Assembly: GCA_964464385.1 (NCBI GenBank)
Contig: CAYXFZ010000003.1
Span: 1 to 53,305, forward strand
From: CAYXFZ01 sp964464385
Lineage (GTDB): Bacteria; Planctomycetota; UBA1135
Reading direction: 5' to 3'
Length of the DNA stretch: 53,305 nucleotides
The notes under the pieces were generated by a model. The model did not search any database. It was not told the origin of the DNA and saw only the letters and a program-made list of their open reading frames with translations. Position numbers and translations under genes: made by a program. Positions 31,702 through 40,962 of this stretch are shown one piece after another; position 1 is the first letter of the stretch, and the number at the start of each line of letters is the position of its first letter.

Positions 31702-33530
31702 CCCTTGCCTCCTTCCAATTCGTCCAGGCTGGCGAGGGCAATCTTGGCAAGCTCGTCGGGGGCATCCGCTGCGGTTTCCTGGCGCACCGCCATGGAGCCG
31801 TCCTCACCCTTGCGAATCACCACGTGAACTTTTTGCCACGCTTCCTGCTCGCCAGGAAAGTCGGCACGAGTATGGGCACCGCGACTTTCTTCGCGGACTA
31901 GGGCGGCTCGGGCCACGGCCTCGGCAGTCAAGAAGAGCGGGCCCAAGGAGATGGCTTCGTGCCAGCCGGGGTTGTACTGCGAGGATCCGTGTGCTTTGGC
32001 CGATTCCGCCTGCATCTTGAGCGCCCGGATGCTGGCCAGGGCGGCCTCGAGGCCCTCCTTGTCCCGCACGATGTTGACCCCGTCGTTGAGGATGGCTTGC
32101 AGCTCCTCATGCACGATGTAGGGATTGGGCCCGTCCTCGCGGTTGAGGGAGGCCGTGGCTTCGCGGATTGCGGCGTCAATGGCATCCGGGTCGGCCTTAG
32201 GTTCGGCGTCGAGTCCGGCAAGGTATTCCGCCGCGGCTTTGCCCGAAAGCATTCCAAAAACCAGGAGATCGGATAGGGAGTTGCCGCCCAGCCGATTGGC
32301 CCCGTGCATGCCGCCCGAGCACTCGCCGCAGGCGAACAACCCGGAAACCTTGGTCATTTGGGTCTCGGAATCCACCCGGATTCCACCCATGAAGTAGTGC
32401 AGAGTAGGCCCCACCTCCATTGGCTCCTTGGTGATGTCCACCTCGGCCAACTCCTTGAACTGGTGGTACATGGAGGGGAGCTTTTTCTGGATGACCTCAG
32501 CCGGGCGGCGGCTGGCGATGTCCAGGAAGACGCCACCGTGGGGAGAGCCCCGTCCCTCTTGCACCTCTTTCGTGATGGCCCGGGCGACCACATCCCGGGT
32601 CAGCAACTCGGGCGGTCGCCGGGCCTCCTTGTCGCCGTTCAGCCAGCGCTCGGCCTCCTCTTCGGTGTCGGCAGTTTCGGCGGCGAAGCGTTTGGGGATG
32701 TACTCGAACATGAAGCGTTTACCTTCGCTGTTGAGCAGGATGCCGCCGTCTCCCCTCACTCCCTCGGTGACCAGGATGCCGCGAACCGAGGGCGGCCAGA
32801 CCATGCCCGTGGGATGGAATTGGGTGAACTCCATGTTCACCAGTTCGGCTCCTGCCTCATAAGCAAGATCAAAGCCATCCCCAGTGTACTCCCATGAATT
32901 TGAGGTGATGCGCCAGGCCTTGCCGCCACCACCCGTCGCCAGGATGACCGCCTTGCATTCGAAGAGAATGAAGCGGCCGGTCTCCCGCCAATAGGCGAGA
33001 ACGCCCGAAACCCGATCCCCGTCCATCAGAATGCGAAGCGCCGTGCACTCCATATGAACCTGCAATCCTTGGTGGATGGCGTGGTCTTGCAGGGTGCGGA
33101 TCATTTCTAGGCCAGTGCGGTCGCCGACGTGGGCCAGCCGTGGGTAGCGGTGGCCGCCAAAATTTCGTTGACCAATCAAGCCCTCCTTGGTGCGATCGAA
33201 AACGGCCCCCCATTTTTCCAGCAGGCGAACTTCGTCCGGGGCGTGCCGGGCGTGGAGTTCGGCCATTTTCCACTGGTTCAAAAACTTGCCACCACGCATG
33301 GTGTCCCGAAAGTGCACCTTCCAGTTGTCCCGAGGGTCCGCGTTGCCCAGTGCGGCGGCGCATCCGCCCTCAGCCATCACCGTATGAGCCTTTCCTAGCA
33401 AGGACTTGCACACGAGGCCCGTGTTGAGGCCTTGTTCCGCGCACTCAATCGCGGCCCGCAGGCCGGCGCCACCGGCGCCGATGACGACGACGTCATGGCG
33501 AATGCGCTGGATGTCGGAGCTGAGATTCAT
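31698..33530 (-). CDS. sdhA: Succinate dehydrogenase/fumarate reductase flavoprotein subunit
   Basis: Catalytic FAD subunit of complex II. It has the dinucleotide motif DVVVIGAGGAGLRAAIE near the N-terminus, the covalent-FAD histidine region KAHTVMAEGGCAAALGN and the active-site segment TEGVRGDGGILLN. GGMHGANRLGGNSL lies near the C-terminal FAD domain, and the helical C-terminal domain carries REESRGAHTRADFP. ATG 33530 forms an ATGA overlap with the sdhC stop, the same coupling as at the next junction. In-frame ATG 33536 and TTG 33554 are alternatives. About 610 aa, normal for the family. Confidence 0.96.
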   Translation of the reverse strand: MNLSSDIQRIRHDVVVIGAGGAGLRAAIECAEQGLNTGLVCKSLLGKAHTVMAEGGCAAALGNADPRDNWKVHFRDTMRGGKFLNQWKMAELHARHAPDEVRLLEKWGAVFDRTKEGLIGQRNFGGHRYPRLAHVGDRTGLEMIRTLQDHAIHQGLQVHMECTALRILMDGDRVSGVLAYWRETGRFILFECKAVILATGGGGKAWRITSNSWEYTGDGFDLAYEAGAELVNMEFTQFHPTGMVWPPSVRGILVTEGVRGDGGILLNSEGKRFMFEYIPKRFAAETADTEEEAERWLNGDKEARRPPELLTRDVVARAITKEVQEGRGSPHGGVFLDIASRRPAEVIQKKLPSMYHQFKELAEVDITKEPMEVGPTLHYFMGGIRVDSETQMTKVSGLFACGECSGGMHGANRLGGNSLSDLLVFGMLSGKAAAEYLAGLDAEPKADPDAIDAAIREATASLNREDGPNPYIVHEELQAILNDGVNIVRDKEGLEAALASIRALKMQAESAKAHGSSQYNPGWHEAISLGPLFLTAEAVARAALVREESRGAHTRADFPGEQEAWQKVHVVIRKGEDGSMAVRQETAADAPDELAKIALASLDELEGGKG

Positions 33531-34363
33531 CCCCATGTGTTCCAATCGGTCCAATTGCCCATGCTCACCATGCGCACGTAGAAGTCGGTAAATCCCACCC
33601 AGACCAAACTGATCCAGGCCCAGCGCATGTGATGTTGGTTGAGGCGGCTGGCGCCCTTCCAGCCCTGCAGGCTGGTGCCCGCCACTGCGTCACAGGAGAA
33701 GCAGTTCAGACGGCCACCAATGAGGTGGCGGAAGGAATGGCAGCCCAAGGTGTAAAAAGACAACAGAATGGGGTTGAGTAGCAGAACCACACTTCCCACC
33801 CCGACCCCGAATTTGCCGTCTTGGAAGAACGCATGCCAAGCGTCATAGAAGAGGACGCCGACGTAGGCAATAGCGATGTAAAGGGTGTAACGATGAAGGT
33901 TTTGGAACAGGAACAGGGCGGTTTCTCCCTTGTACTTTCCCTTGCGCGAGCCCTGAACACCACATCCGGGGGGAGAGGTGAAATAGGCTCGATAGTAGAA
34001 TTTGCGATAGTAGTAGCAGGTCCCGCGGAAGGCCAATGGGCCGGCCAGGATCAGAAAGGCGGGGGAGATGGGAAGCCAGCTTGGCCAGATGGCCCGCAGA
34101 GAATCCGGCCAGGCTCCAAACCAAGCGTGTTGCATCGGCGGGGATCCGGTCGCTGAAGCATCGATAAAGAGCAAGGGGGAATAGAAAGGCGACAGATAGC
34201 TTTCGGCCCAATAGTGAGCACCCTGAAAGGCGGCCCAGCTCGAATAGACCACGAAAGCGGCAAAACCCAGCCCGGTCCAAAGGGGCTCGATCCACCACCG
34301 ATCCTTCCGGTGCGTGGCTAAGAAACTCTCCTGGTGGCCCCCAGAGGGCGCGGTGGTTTTCAT
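33527..34363 (-). CDS. sdhC: Succinate dehydrogenase cytochrome b membrane anchor (large, SdhC type)
   Basis: Single membrane anchor of 278 aa with five predicted helices (e.g. GFAAFVVYSSWAAF, SPAFLILAGPLAF, YTLYIAIAYVGVLFY, VGSVVLLLNPILLSFYTLGCHSFRHL, WAWISLVWVGFTDFYV). Several histidines (AHYW, NLHRYT, CHSFRHLIGG, NQHHMRW) could ligate heme b. A single large anchor matches the trimeric complex II type found in bacteria such as Bacteroidota and Planctomycetota rather than SdhCD. An internal CFSC pair (in NCFSCDAVAG) is notable. It heads the operon and diverges from actA across 206 bp. Confidence 0.85.
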   Translation of the reverse strand: MKTTAPSGGHQESFLATHRKDRWWIEPLWTGLGFAAFVVYSSWAAFQGAHYWAESYLSPFYSPLLFIDASATGSPPMQHAWFGAWPDSLRAIWPSWLPISPAFLILAGPLAFRGTCYYYRKFYYRAYFTSPPGCGVQGSRKGKYKGETALFLFQNLHRYTLYIAIAYVGVLFYDAWHAFFQDGKFGVGVGSVVLLLNPILLSFYTLGCHSFRHLIGGRLNCFSCDAVAGTSLQGWKGASRLNQHHMRWAWISLVWVGFTDFYVRMVSMGNWTDWNTWG

Positions 34364-34569
34364 CTGTTCAGGGGGCCAGGGACGACCCCGAAACGACGGG
34401 AGGATAACTTAATGACCGCACCTTGCAATCCCCCGGTCTGGGCCCAATTAGGGGCAGTTACTGCCATTTTCTTGCCCATCCCGGCCGTCGCGTCCTTAAA
34501 CTTTCGCGTCCGGTCTCAGCAAGGTACCCCAAGTTGCAAAACGGCTAGGCTTCGAATCCCTCTGCGCTC
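34364..34569. promoter_or_regulatory. Divergent control region between sdhCAB and the ACIII-oxidase operon
   Basis: The longest non-coding stretch in the window (206 bp). Toward sdhC there is a -35-like TTGCAA (34428-34423) and a -10 TATCCT (34406-34401), spacer 16, leader about 30 nt. Toward actA, TAAACT (34497-34502) and TAGGCT (34546-34551) are weaker candidates. No strong inverted repeat or terminator is visible. These two operons evidently have longer leaders than most genes here. Confidence 0.45.
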
Positions 34570-35301
34570 ATGAGTGCTTACGAATTCCCCCCATGGACGG
34601 ATCGGGTGCGCCCGATCCTCGGCGTAACGGTTTTTGCCGCGCCGATCTATGTCATCGGGCTGATTTGGTATGCCTGGTCTCCCGAGACCATCAATGTGGG
34701 CTACCAGCCGGAGCAACCCATTCCTTACAGCCATGCCGTGCATGCCGGCGAGTTGGGATTGGATTGCCGGTATTGCCACACGACCGTGGAAAATTCCGCC
34801 TTTGCCGCAATTCCGCCCACGGAGACTTGTTTGAACTGTCACAATCCCGAAGACGGCAAGGCCGGAGTTCACAAGCAAAGCCCCAAGCTGAAGGCTTTGC
34901 ATGAGAGTGTCGCCACTGGCGAGCCCATCCCTTGGGTCAAAGTACACGATTTGCCGGACTATGTGTTTTTCAACCATTCCATTCACGTGACTTCCGGCGT
35001 TTCTTGCGTGGAGTGCCACGGTCGCGTGGACCAAATGGAAACAGTTCGCACCGTGAAATCCATGGCGATGGGTTTTTGTTTGGATTGCCACCGGGATCCC
35101 GATCCTCATCTTCGCCCTGCCGACAAGGTCACCAACTTGGCCTGGAACCCCAACGATGCCGAGTTGCGCGCCATGCTGGATCTGAGCGAGGGCGAAGCTC
35201 GTCGCTTTGATCATGAGGGTCTGCGGCGTGAATTGGGTTCCCGCTTGCGGGCCGCCCACGACATCAACCCCAAGGACGACTGCTCCACGTGCCACCGATG
35301 A
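34570..35301 (+). CDS. actA: Alternative complex III subunit ActA, pentaheme cytochrome c
   Basis: Electron-output subunit of the quinol:cytochrome c/oxidase oxidoreductase ACIII. An N-terminal anchor helix (about 15-35) precedes a periplasmic domain with five CxxCH heme sites: CRYCH (66-70), CLNCH (87-91), CVECH (146-150), CLDCH (170-174) and CSTCH (238-242). Extra histidines (YSHAVHAGE, FNHSIHV) suit bis-His ligation. This is the five-heme count expected of ActA. ATG 34570 starts the 12-gene operon, and its stop overlaps actB by ATGA. Confidence 0.95.
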   Translation: MSAYEFPPWTDRVRPILGVTVFAAPIYVIGLIWYAWSPETINVGYQPEQPIPYSHAVHAGELGLDCRYCHTTVENSAFAAIPPTETCLNCHNPEDGKAGVHKQSPKLKALHESVATGEPIPWVKVHDLPDYVFFNHSIHVTSGVSCVECHGRVDQMETVRTVKSMAMGFCLDCHRDPDPHLRPADKVTNLAWNPNDAELRAMLDLSEGEARRFDHEGLRRELGSRLRAAHDINPKDDCSTCHR

Positions 35302-38300
35302 AGGTCGAAGAAAGCAACACAGAGGCGCAAAACGGCGCCCCCAAGGTCTGGCGCAGCGTCGAGGAGTTGCTGGGCGACCCCGCCATCCTTGTCCACAAGG
35401 AGAACGAATTCCCCGCGGGTCCAGAAGAAAACTGGACTACAGCTTCCCGCCGTCGCTTTTTGCAATTGGCCGGAGCTTCGGCCGCCTTGGCTGGTGCATC
35501 GAGTTGTTCCTGGCAAAAGGAACACATCATGCCCTTCGATTCGCGCCCCGAGGGGCGCCTCCCGGGCAAGCCCCGTTTCTTTGCCACGGCCATGCCCCTG
35601 AACGGATGGATGCGGCCACTGGTTGCCACCAGTTACGACGGTCGCCCAACTAAAATTGAAGGCAACGACCAGCATCCCGCCAGTGGGGGTGCCACCGATC
35701 ACTGGTCTCAAGCCGGCACCCTGGAGTTGTACGATCCGGACCGAAGCCGTGGACCTGCCCAAGGCTTCTTTTCATTGACGGAAGGGGTAAAGCATGGCGA
35801 TGTGACTTGGGGGGCCTTTGAGGGCTCGATGGGCCCTTCCTTTGAGAAGTTCAGGGCCTCCGGGGGCAAGGGCTTGGCGGTGCTTTCCCAGTTTTCTACT
35901 TCGCCAACTTTGACCCGACTGAAAGAGCACTTTGCCAAGGTCTTTCCCAAGGCGACCTGGGATTCTTACGAGCCGCTCTCCCGCTCAAACGAAGAGCAGG
36001 GCTGTTCGATGGCCTTTGGCAAAGCACTGCGTCCGGTGTATCACTTGGGCCAAGCCCGCTTGGTTTTTTCTCTGGACGAAGATCTGTTTTTGGGTCACCC
36101 GGATGCCGTCGTTCACCAACAAGAGTGGGCCCGGGGCCGCCGCCCGGAAGACGGCGACATGAGTCGTTGCTGGGCGGTCGAAACACGCTTTACAAACTTC
36201 GGCGCCAACGCCGACCACCGCCTGCCTTTGCGCTCTTCGCGCATGGGGGCTTTCCTGGCCGCATTGGAGGTCGAACTCGTTGCCCATCATGGTCTGAAGG
36301 TGCCCGGCGGTGCCGCCGAAACTCCGGCGGACGCATTCTTGAAGGACGAGGAAACTGCCGCTTTCTTGAAGGCCCTGGCCAAGGATTTGGCTGACCAGCG
36401 TGGCAAGGGTCTGTTGGCCGTGGGTCCGCACCAACCCGCCGAATTGCACGCCCGGGCCCAACGCCTCAATGTCCTGCTCGGCAATGTTGGCAAAACGGTT
36501 TCGTACTTGTCCGGCACCGGCGATGACCCGGTCGCTGCCCTAGCTCGCCTCTATGGGCGGATGAGCCGTGGTGATGTCAACACGATTGTGGTCCTGGGCG
36601 GAAACCCCGTGTATGACGCGCCCGGCTTTGCAGCCGCCTACGCCGCCGTCAATCAGCGCATCCATCTGGGCCTTTACCGCAATGAGACTTCCTTGGCCTC
36701 GACCTTTCATCTGCCGCAAGCCCACTGGCTGGAGTCTTGGGGGGACGGCCTGTCTTGGAATGGTCGAATTACTCTGCAACAACCCTTGATTGACCCGATT
36801 TGGGGTGGCCGCAGCGCGGAAGAAATGACCGCGTGGATGAGCACGGGCACTTGGCAAAGCGGCCGTGAGTTGTTGGCTTCAACCTTCGGGTCCGGCGATA
36901 TGCGCTCCGCTTTGCACCTTGGTTTTTTGAAGGCCGCCACGTCACTTTCCGTAAAACCCAATGCCAGCTCCTTGCGGGCTCTTCCTGCTGTCGCACCGAC
37001 TGCGTTGCACAACAGTTTCGAGGTGCACTTCGCCGCCGACTACGCAACCTGGGACGGGCGCTTTGCCAATAGCGGATGGCTGCAAGAATTGCCCGACCCG
37101 ATGACCACCCTGACTTGGGACAACGCCGCTCTGATCAGTTTTGCCTCCGCCGAAGAGAATGGTTTGGTCAACGGCTCCGTCGTGGAAATCACCCTGGACG
37201 GGCAACAAATCACCATTCCGGTCTATCTCATGCCGGGGCATGCCGATGGTTGCCTGACTTTGTCCTTGGGCTACGGCCGCACGGCCGCAGGTCGCGTTGC
37301 CGGTATTGCCGACGACATGCGCGGCCCCGACATCGAATCCGTTGGCGTGGATGTGAATCCTCTACGTTCCTTGCAGAGTTTCGATCTTGCCGCCGGAGCC
37401 ACTTTGGTTGCCACCGGTAAAGTGGCCAAACTGGCCACGACGCAGAATCACTACGCGATTGATGCGATCGGCCAAGAAGGCAAACAGAGCCGCTTGGGCG
37501 ACCTCTACCGCGAAGCAGACTTGTCGGAATGGGAGGACCACCCCGATTTTGCTCAGCACCGGGTCCATCACCCGCCGCTGGAGTCCCTCTGGGAGGAGCG
37601 CGCTTACGAAAATGTCTCCAAGTGGGGGATGTCCATCGATCTGGCCTCCTGCACCGGTTGTGGTGGTTGCACCATTGCTTGCCAGTCCGAGAACAACATC
37701 TCGGTGGTGGGCAAAGAGCAGGTGCTCAAGGGTCGCGAAATGCATTGGATTCGCATCGACCGTTACTTCGCGGGCGATCCGGCCGATCCCGCAGTCTTGC
37801 AACAACCTCTGACTTGTCAACATTGCGAGCTGGCTCCTTGCGAGCAGGTTTGCCCCGTAGGTGCAACCATGCACAGCGAAGAGGGGCTGAACGACATGGC
37901 ATACAACCGCTGCGTGGGCACTCGCTACTGCGCCAACAACTGTCCCTACAAGGTTCGCCGCTTCAACTTTCACAAATACAGCGAGGGCTTCGAGGATCCC
38001 GGCAATGAGGTCATGCAATTGGCCAACAACCCCGAGGTCACGGTGCGTTCTCGGGGCATCATGGAGAAGTGCACCTTTTGTGTGCAGCGCATTCGCACCA
38101 GCCGCCTGGAGGCCGAAGTGGATGGCCGCGAACTGAAAGACGGCGACATCACTCCCGCTTGCGCCCAGGCATGTCCGACCCACGCCATTGAGTTTGGCGA
38201 TCTCAATGACGGCTCTAGTCGAGTGCGAACCGCGTTCGACAACCCACGGGCTTACGAAATGCTCGCGGAGTTGAACAACAAGACTCGTACCCGCTACTTG

Positions 38301-38378
38301 GCCCGAGTCCGGAATCCGCATCCTGATTTGATTCCTCGCCAAGACGCCGAGCCGCACGCGAAAGTTTTCCATGGCTGA
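35298..38378 (+). CDS. actB: Alternative complex III subunit ActB, molybdopterin-oxidoreductase-like with iron-sulfur domain
   Basis: Large periplasmic subunit of ACIII, 1026 aa. A twin-arginine leader (SRRRFLQLAG, residues 50-59) ends at ASSC (Cys70), a plausible lipidation site. The first ~740 residues are a molybdopterin-oxidoreductase-like fold that in ACIII carries no cofactor. The C-terminal domain binds Fe-S clusters: CTGCGGCTIAC near 786-796, CQHCELAPCEQVCP near 840-854, CVGTRYCANNCP near 872-884, then CTFC and ACAQACPTHA near 925-960. It is coupled to actA by ATGA and overlaps actC by 8 nt. Confidence 0.95.
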   Translation: MKVEESNTEAQNGAPKVWRSVEELLGDPAILVHKENEFPAGPEENWTTASRRRFLQLAGASAALAGASSCSWQKEHIMPFDSRPEGRLPGKPRFFATAMPLNGWMRPLVATSYDGRPTKIEGNDQHPASGGATDHWSQAGTLELYDPDRSRGPAQGFFSLTEGVKHGDVTWGAFEGSMGPSFEKFRASGGKGLAVLSQFSTSPTLTRLKEHFAKVFPKATWDSYEPLSRSNEEQGCSMAFGKALRPVYHLGQARLVFSLDEDLFLGHPDAVVHQQEWARGRRPEDGDMSRCWAVETRFTNFGANADHRLPLRSSRMGAFLAALEVELVAHHGLKVPGGAAETPADAFLKDEETAAFLKALAKDLADQRGKGLLAVGPHQPAELHARAQRLNVLLGNVGKTVSYLSGTGDDPVAALARLYGRMSRGDVNTIVVLGGNPVYDAPGFAAAYAAVNQRIHLGLYRNETSLASTFHLPQAHWLESWGDGLSWNGRITLQQPLIDPIWGGRSAEEMTAWMSTGTWQSGRELLASTFGSGDMRSALHLGFLKAATSLSVKPNASSLRALPAVAPTALHNSFEVHFAADYATWDGRFANSGWLQELPDPMTTLTWDNAALISFASAEENGLVNGSVVEITLDGQQITIPVYLMPGHADGCLTLSLGYGRTAAGRVAGIADDMRGPDIESVGVDVNPLRSLQSFDLAAGATLVATGKVAKLATTQNHYAIDAIGQEGKQSRLGDLYREADLSEWEDHPDFAQHRVHHPPLESLWEERAYENVSKWGMSIDLASCTGCGGCTIACQSENNISVVGKEQVLKGREMHWIRIDRYFAGDPADPAVLQQPLTCQHCELAPCEQVCPVGATMHSEEGLNDMAYNRCVGTRYCANNCPYKVRRFNFHKYSEGFEDPGNEVMQLANNPEVTVRSRGIMEKCTFCVQRIRTSRLEAEVDGRELKDGDITPACAQACPTHAIEFGDLNDGSSRVRTAFDNPRAYEMLAELNNKTRTRYLARVRNPHPDLIPRQDAEPHAKVFHG

Positions 38379-39768
38379 TTCAGTTTCTTCGCCAACGCTA
38401 CCGCACCAGATCGAGCCTCCGGCTCTCGTTCAAGGCGAACATGATTTCCGTTCCGTAACGGAGGAAGTTGCCGCCATTGCGGAGTTGCCCAAGCCACCCA
38501 AAGCCTGGTACCGCATCTTTGGTGTTGCCGTGGCCCTGCTCACGACCTTGCTGGGTTGCTTGTGTTATCTCTTCTGGGAGGGCATCGGCATTTGGGGCAA
38601 CAACCAACCCGTCGGTTGGGGTTGGCCCATTGTCAACTTCGTGTTCTGGGTCGGGATTGGCCACGCCGGAACCCTGATCTCCGCGGTGTTGTTCCTCTTT
38701 CGTCAGAAATGGCGAACGGGCATCAACCGATTCTCAGAGGCCATGACCATTTTCGCGGTCGTTTGTGCCGGACTCTTTCCCTTGATTCACGTCGGCCGAC
38801 CTTGGCTGGCCTATTGGCTGTTTCCCATTCCCAATCAAATGGACATGTGGCCTCAATTCCGCAGTCCATTGATGTGGGACGTATTCGCGGTCTCAACGTA
38901 TTTCACGGTGTCTTTGCTTTTCTGGTACATGGGAATGATTCCCGACCTCGCCACCATTCGAGATCGGGCCAAGACCAACCTGCGGAAGTTCCTTTATGGG
39001 TTCTTTTCCTTGGGGTGGACTGGCTCCAACCGTCACTGGCACCGTTACGAACGCGCTTACTTGCTCTTGGCCGCCCTGGCAACGCCCCTAGTGCTCTCGG
39101 TGCACTCGGTCGTTTCCTTCGACTTTGCCACCGCTCAATTGCCCGGCTGGCACACCACGATTTTCCCGCCGTACTTCGTAGCCGGTGCCATTTTCTCCGG
39201 CTTTGCCATGGTGATTACCTTGGCGGTTCCGGCGCGCGCCATATTCGGGTTGAAGAACCTGATCACGATGCGCCACCTGGAGAACATGAACAAAGTCATC
39301 ATGACCACCGGCATGATGGTGGGTTATGCCTACGCAATGGAGTTCTTCATTGCTTGGTATTCGGGCAACCAATACGAAGGCTTCGTCTTCATCAACCGAG
39401 CCATGGGCAACTACGCTTGGGCTTACTGGATCATGGTTACCTGCAACGTGCTGATCCCCCAGCTTTATTGGGTGCGCAAGTTCCGCCGCAACATCATCCT
39501 GATGTTTGTCGTTTCGATTTTCGTCAACATCGGCATGTGGTTTGAGCGGTTCGTGATCACGGTCACTTCGCTCAGCCGCGATTTCCTGCCCAGTTCCTGG
39601 CACTACTTCACGCCGACGCCCTTCGACATCCTCACCTTGGCCGGTAGTTTCGGCCTCTTCTTCACCTTGTTCCTGTTGTTCTGCCGCTTCTTGCCGATGG
39701 TCGCGATCGCTGAAATTAAAGGCATCTTGCCGCAGGCCGAGGCACACGGGCATGAGGAGGAGCATTGA
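38371..39768 (+). CDS. actC: Alternative complex III subunit ActC, NrfD/PsrC-like membrane protein
   Basis: Quinol-binding integral membrane subunit, 465 aa, about ten helices. A hydrophilic N-terminus (EHDFRSVTEEVAAIAEL) is followed by NrfD-like helices. Recognisable are FWVGIGHAGTLISAVLFLFRQKWR, HVGRPWLAYWLFPIPNQMDMWPQF, VHSVVSFDFATAQLPGWHTTIFPPYFVAGAIFSGFA and FERFVITVTSLSRDFLPSSW, all typical of ActC/ActF. It reads as the proton-conducting, quinol-oxidising part of ACIII. The C-terminal His/Glu-rich tail (EAHGHEEEH) is short. A gap of 1 bp separates it from actDE. Confidence 0.95.
   Translation: MADSVSSPTLPHQIEPPALVQGEHDFRSVTEEVAAIAELPKPPKAWYRIFGVAVALLTTLLGCLCYLFWEGIGIWGNNQPVGWGWPIVNFVFWVGIGHAGTLISAVLFLFRQKWRTGINRFSEAMTIFAVVCAGLFPLIHVGRPWLAYWLFPIPNQMDMWPQFRSPLMWDVFAVSTYFTVSLLFWYMGMIPDLATIRDRAKTNLRKFLYGFFSLGWTGSNRHWHRYERAYLLLAALATPLVLSVHSVVSFDFATAQLPGWHTTIFPPYFVAGAIFSGFAMVITLAVPARAIFGLKNLITMRHLENMNKVIMTTGMMVGYAYAMEFFIAWYSGNQYEGFVFINRAMGNYAWAYWIMVTCNVLIPQLYWVRKFRRNIILMFVVSIFVNIGMWFERFVITVTSLSRDFLPSSWHYFTPTPFDILTLAGSFGLFFTLFLLFCRFLPMVAIAEIKGILPQAEAHGHEEEH
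39754..39762 (+). promoter_or_regulatory. Shine-Dalgarno GAGGAGGAG before actDE
   Basis: A strong ribosome site inside the last codons of actC, 7 nt before ATG 39770. It is one of the few clear ribosome sites in the window and it fixes the actDE start. Confidence 0.7.
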
Positions 39769-39769
39769 G

Positions 39770-40954
39770 ATGAGCCACACCGACCCCAAACTGCACGGTG
39801 TCCTCGCCGAATTTGAGGACGTCGGCTCCCTCATGGCAGCCTCGCGCCAAGTGCGCGATTTTGGCTACACAAAATGGGACGCTCACACACCCTTCCCTGT
39901 GCACGGCCTGGACGAGGCCATGGGCGTGAAGCCCACCCGCTTACCTTGGTTGGTTCTGATTTGTGGCGCAACCGGTCTCTGCATTGGCTTTTTGTTGCAG
40001 TGGTGGACCAATGCCGTGGACTACCCATTCCGGATTTCCGGCAAGCCGTTTTTCTCCTTGGGTCCGGCCACGCCCATCATGTTCGAACTGACCATTTTGC
40101 TCAGTTCCTTCGCCGCATTCTTTGGCATGTTGATCATCAATGGCATGCCCCGCTGGTATTCGCCCCTGTTTTCAATCGCCCGCTTCAAGCGTGCCACCGA
40201 CGATCGCTTTTTCATTGCCATTGAGGCCAAAGACCCTTCCTTTGAGGAAAGCCGTACGACCGAGTTTCTTGCCGGACTCGGTGCGAGCGCCGTGGAAAGA
40301 GTGCCCATTCCCGAGGGTCGCCAGGTTTCCCCCCAATGGTTGCGCACAAGTGCCTGGATCGGCCTGGGCTTGCTGTCCTTGCCCCCAGTCTTGGCCATTG
40401 AGGCGCGTTACTCGGTGGATTCCGAGCCGCCGATTCACATTGTGCCCAATATGGACTGGCAGCCCATGGTGAAGGCTCAGTCCGAGTTTCGCTTGGAGGG
40501 TAGCCCGATTTTCTCCACGGGTCGAAGTATGCGTCCGGATCCTGAAGGTGTGGTGGCCCGCGGCGAGGAGGCTGCTGGCACACCCTTCCTGACCGGCAAG
40601 GACGCGAGCGGGGCTTGGTTGAGCGGCATCCCCGCCGACAAGGACGCCGCCCTCATGGAACGGGGCCAGGAACGCTTTGGTATTTTCTGTTCCGCCTGCC
40701 ACGGGCAATCCGGCAAGGGTGACGGTCTCGTCCACCAACGTGCCACCGAGCTGGCGGGAAGTGGGAAATCCATTTGGGTTCAGCCCACCGATCTCATTTC
40801 CGAGGCCATTGTCGCCAAGCCTCCTGGGGAAATCTTCGGCACCATCACGGACGGGATCCGCAACATGCCTGGCTATCGATCCCAAATCCCCGCGGACGAT
40901 CGTTGGGCGATCGTCTTCTACCTCCAAGCGCTGCAACGCGCTCAGCAAAACTGA
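39770..40954 (+). CDS. actDE: Fused ACIII subunits ActD (DUF3341) and ActE (monoheme cytochrome c)
   Basis: A 394-aa fusion. Residues 1-185 are ActD/DUF3341, with LAEFEDVGSLMAASRQVRDFGYTKWDAHTPFPVHGLDEAMG and two helices (about 58-79 and 102-124). A third helix (about 192-212) then leads into an ActE-type periplasmic domain with one heme site CSACH (307-311), GKGDGL after it and a likely axial Met366 (RNMPGY). In Rhodothermus ActD and ActE are separate and ActE is lipid-anchored. Here the extra helix replaces the lipoprotein leader. The heme domain likely passes electrons onward to the oxidase. Confidence 0.92.
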   Translation: MSHTDPKLHGVLAEFEDVGSLMAASRQVRDFGYTKWDAHTPFPVHGLDEAMGVKPTRLPWLVLICGATGLCIGFLLQWWTNAVDYPFRISGKPFFSLGPATPIMFELTILLSSFAAFFGMLIINGMPRWYSPLFSIARFKRATDDRFFIAIEAKDPSFEESRTTEFLAGLGASAVERVPIPEGRQVSPQWLRTSAWIGLGLLSLPPVLAIEARYSVDSEPPIHIVPNMDWQPMVKAQSEFRLEGSPIFSTGRSMRPDPEGVVARGEEAAGTPFLTGKDASGAWLSGIPADKDAALMERGQERFGIFCSACHGQSGKGDGLVHQRATELAGSGKSIWVQPTDLISEAIVAKPPGEIFGTITDGIRNMPGYRSQIPADDRWAIVFYLQALQRAQQN

Positions 40955-40962
40955 GCCCTGAG

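Noticed and set aside
35298..38378. ActB as an active molybdenum enzyme
   Set aside because: Despite the molybdopterin-oxidoreductase fold, the full set of C-terminal Fe-S motifs and the actA/C/D/F neighbours identify the cofactor-free ACIII subunit.
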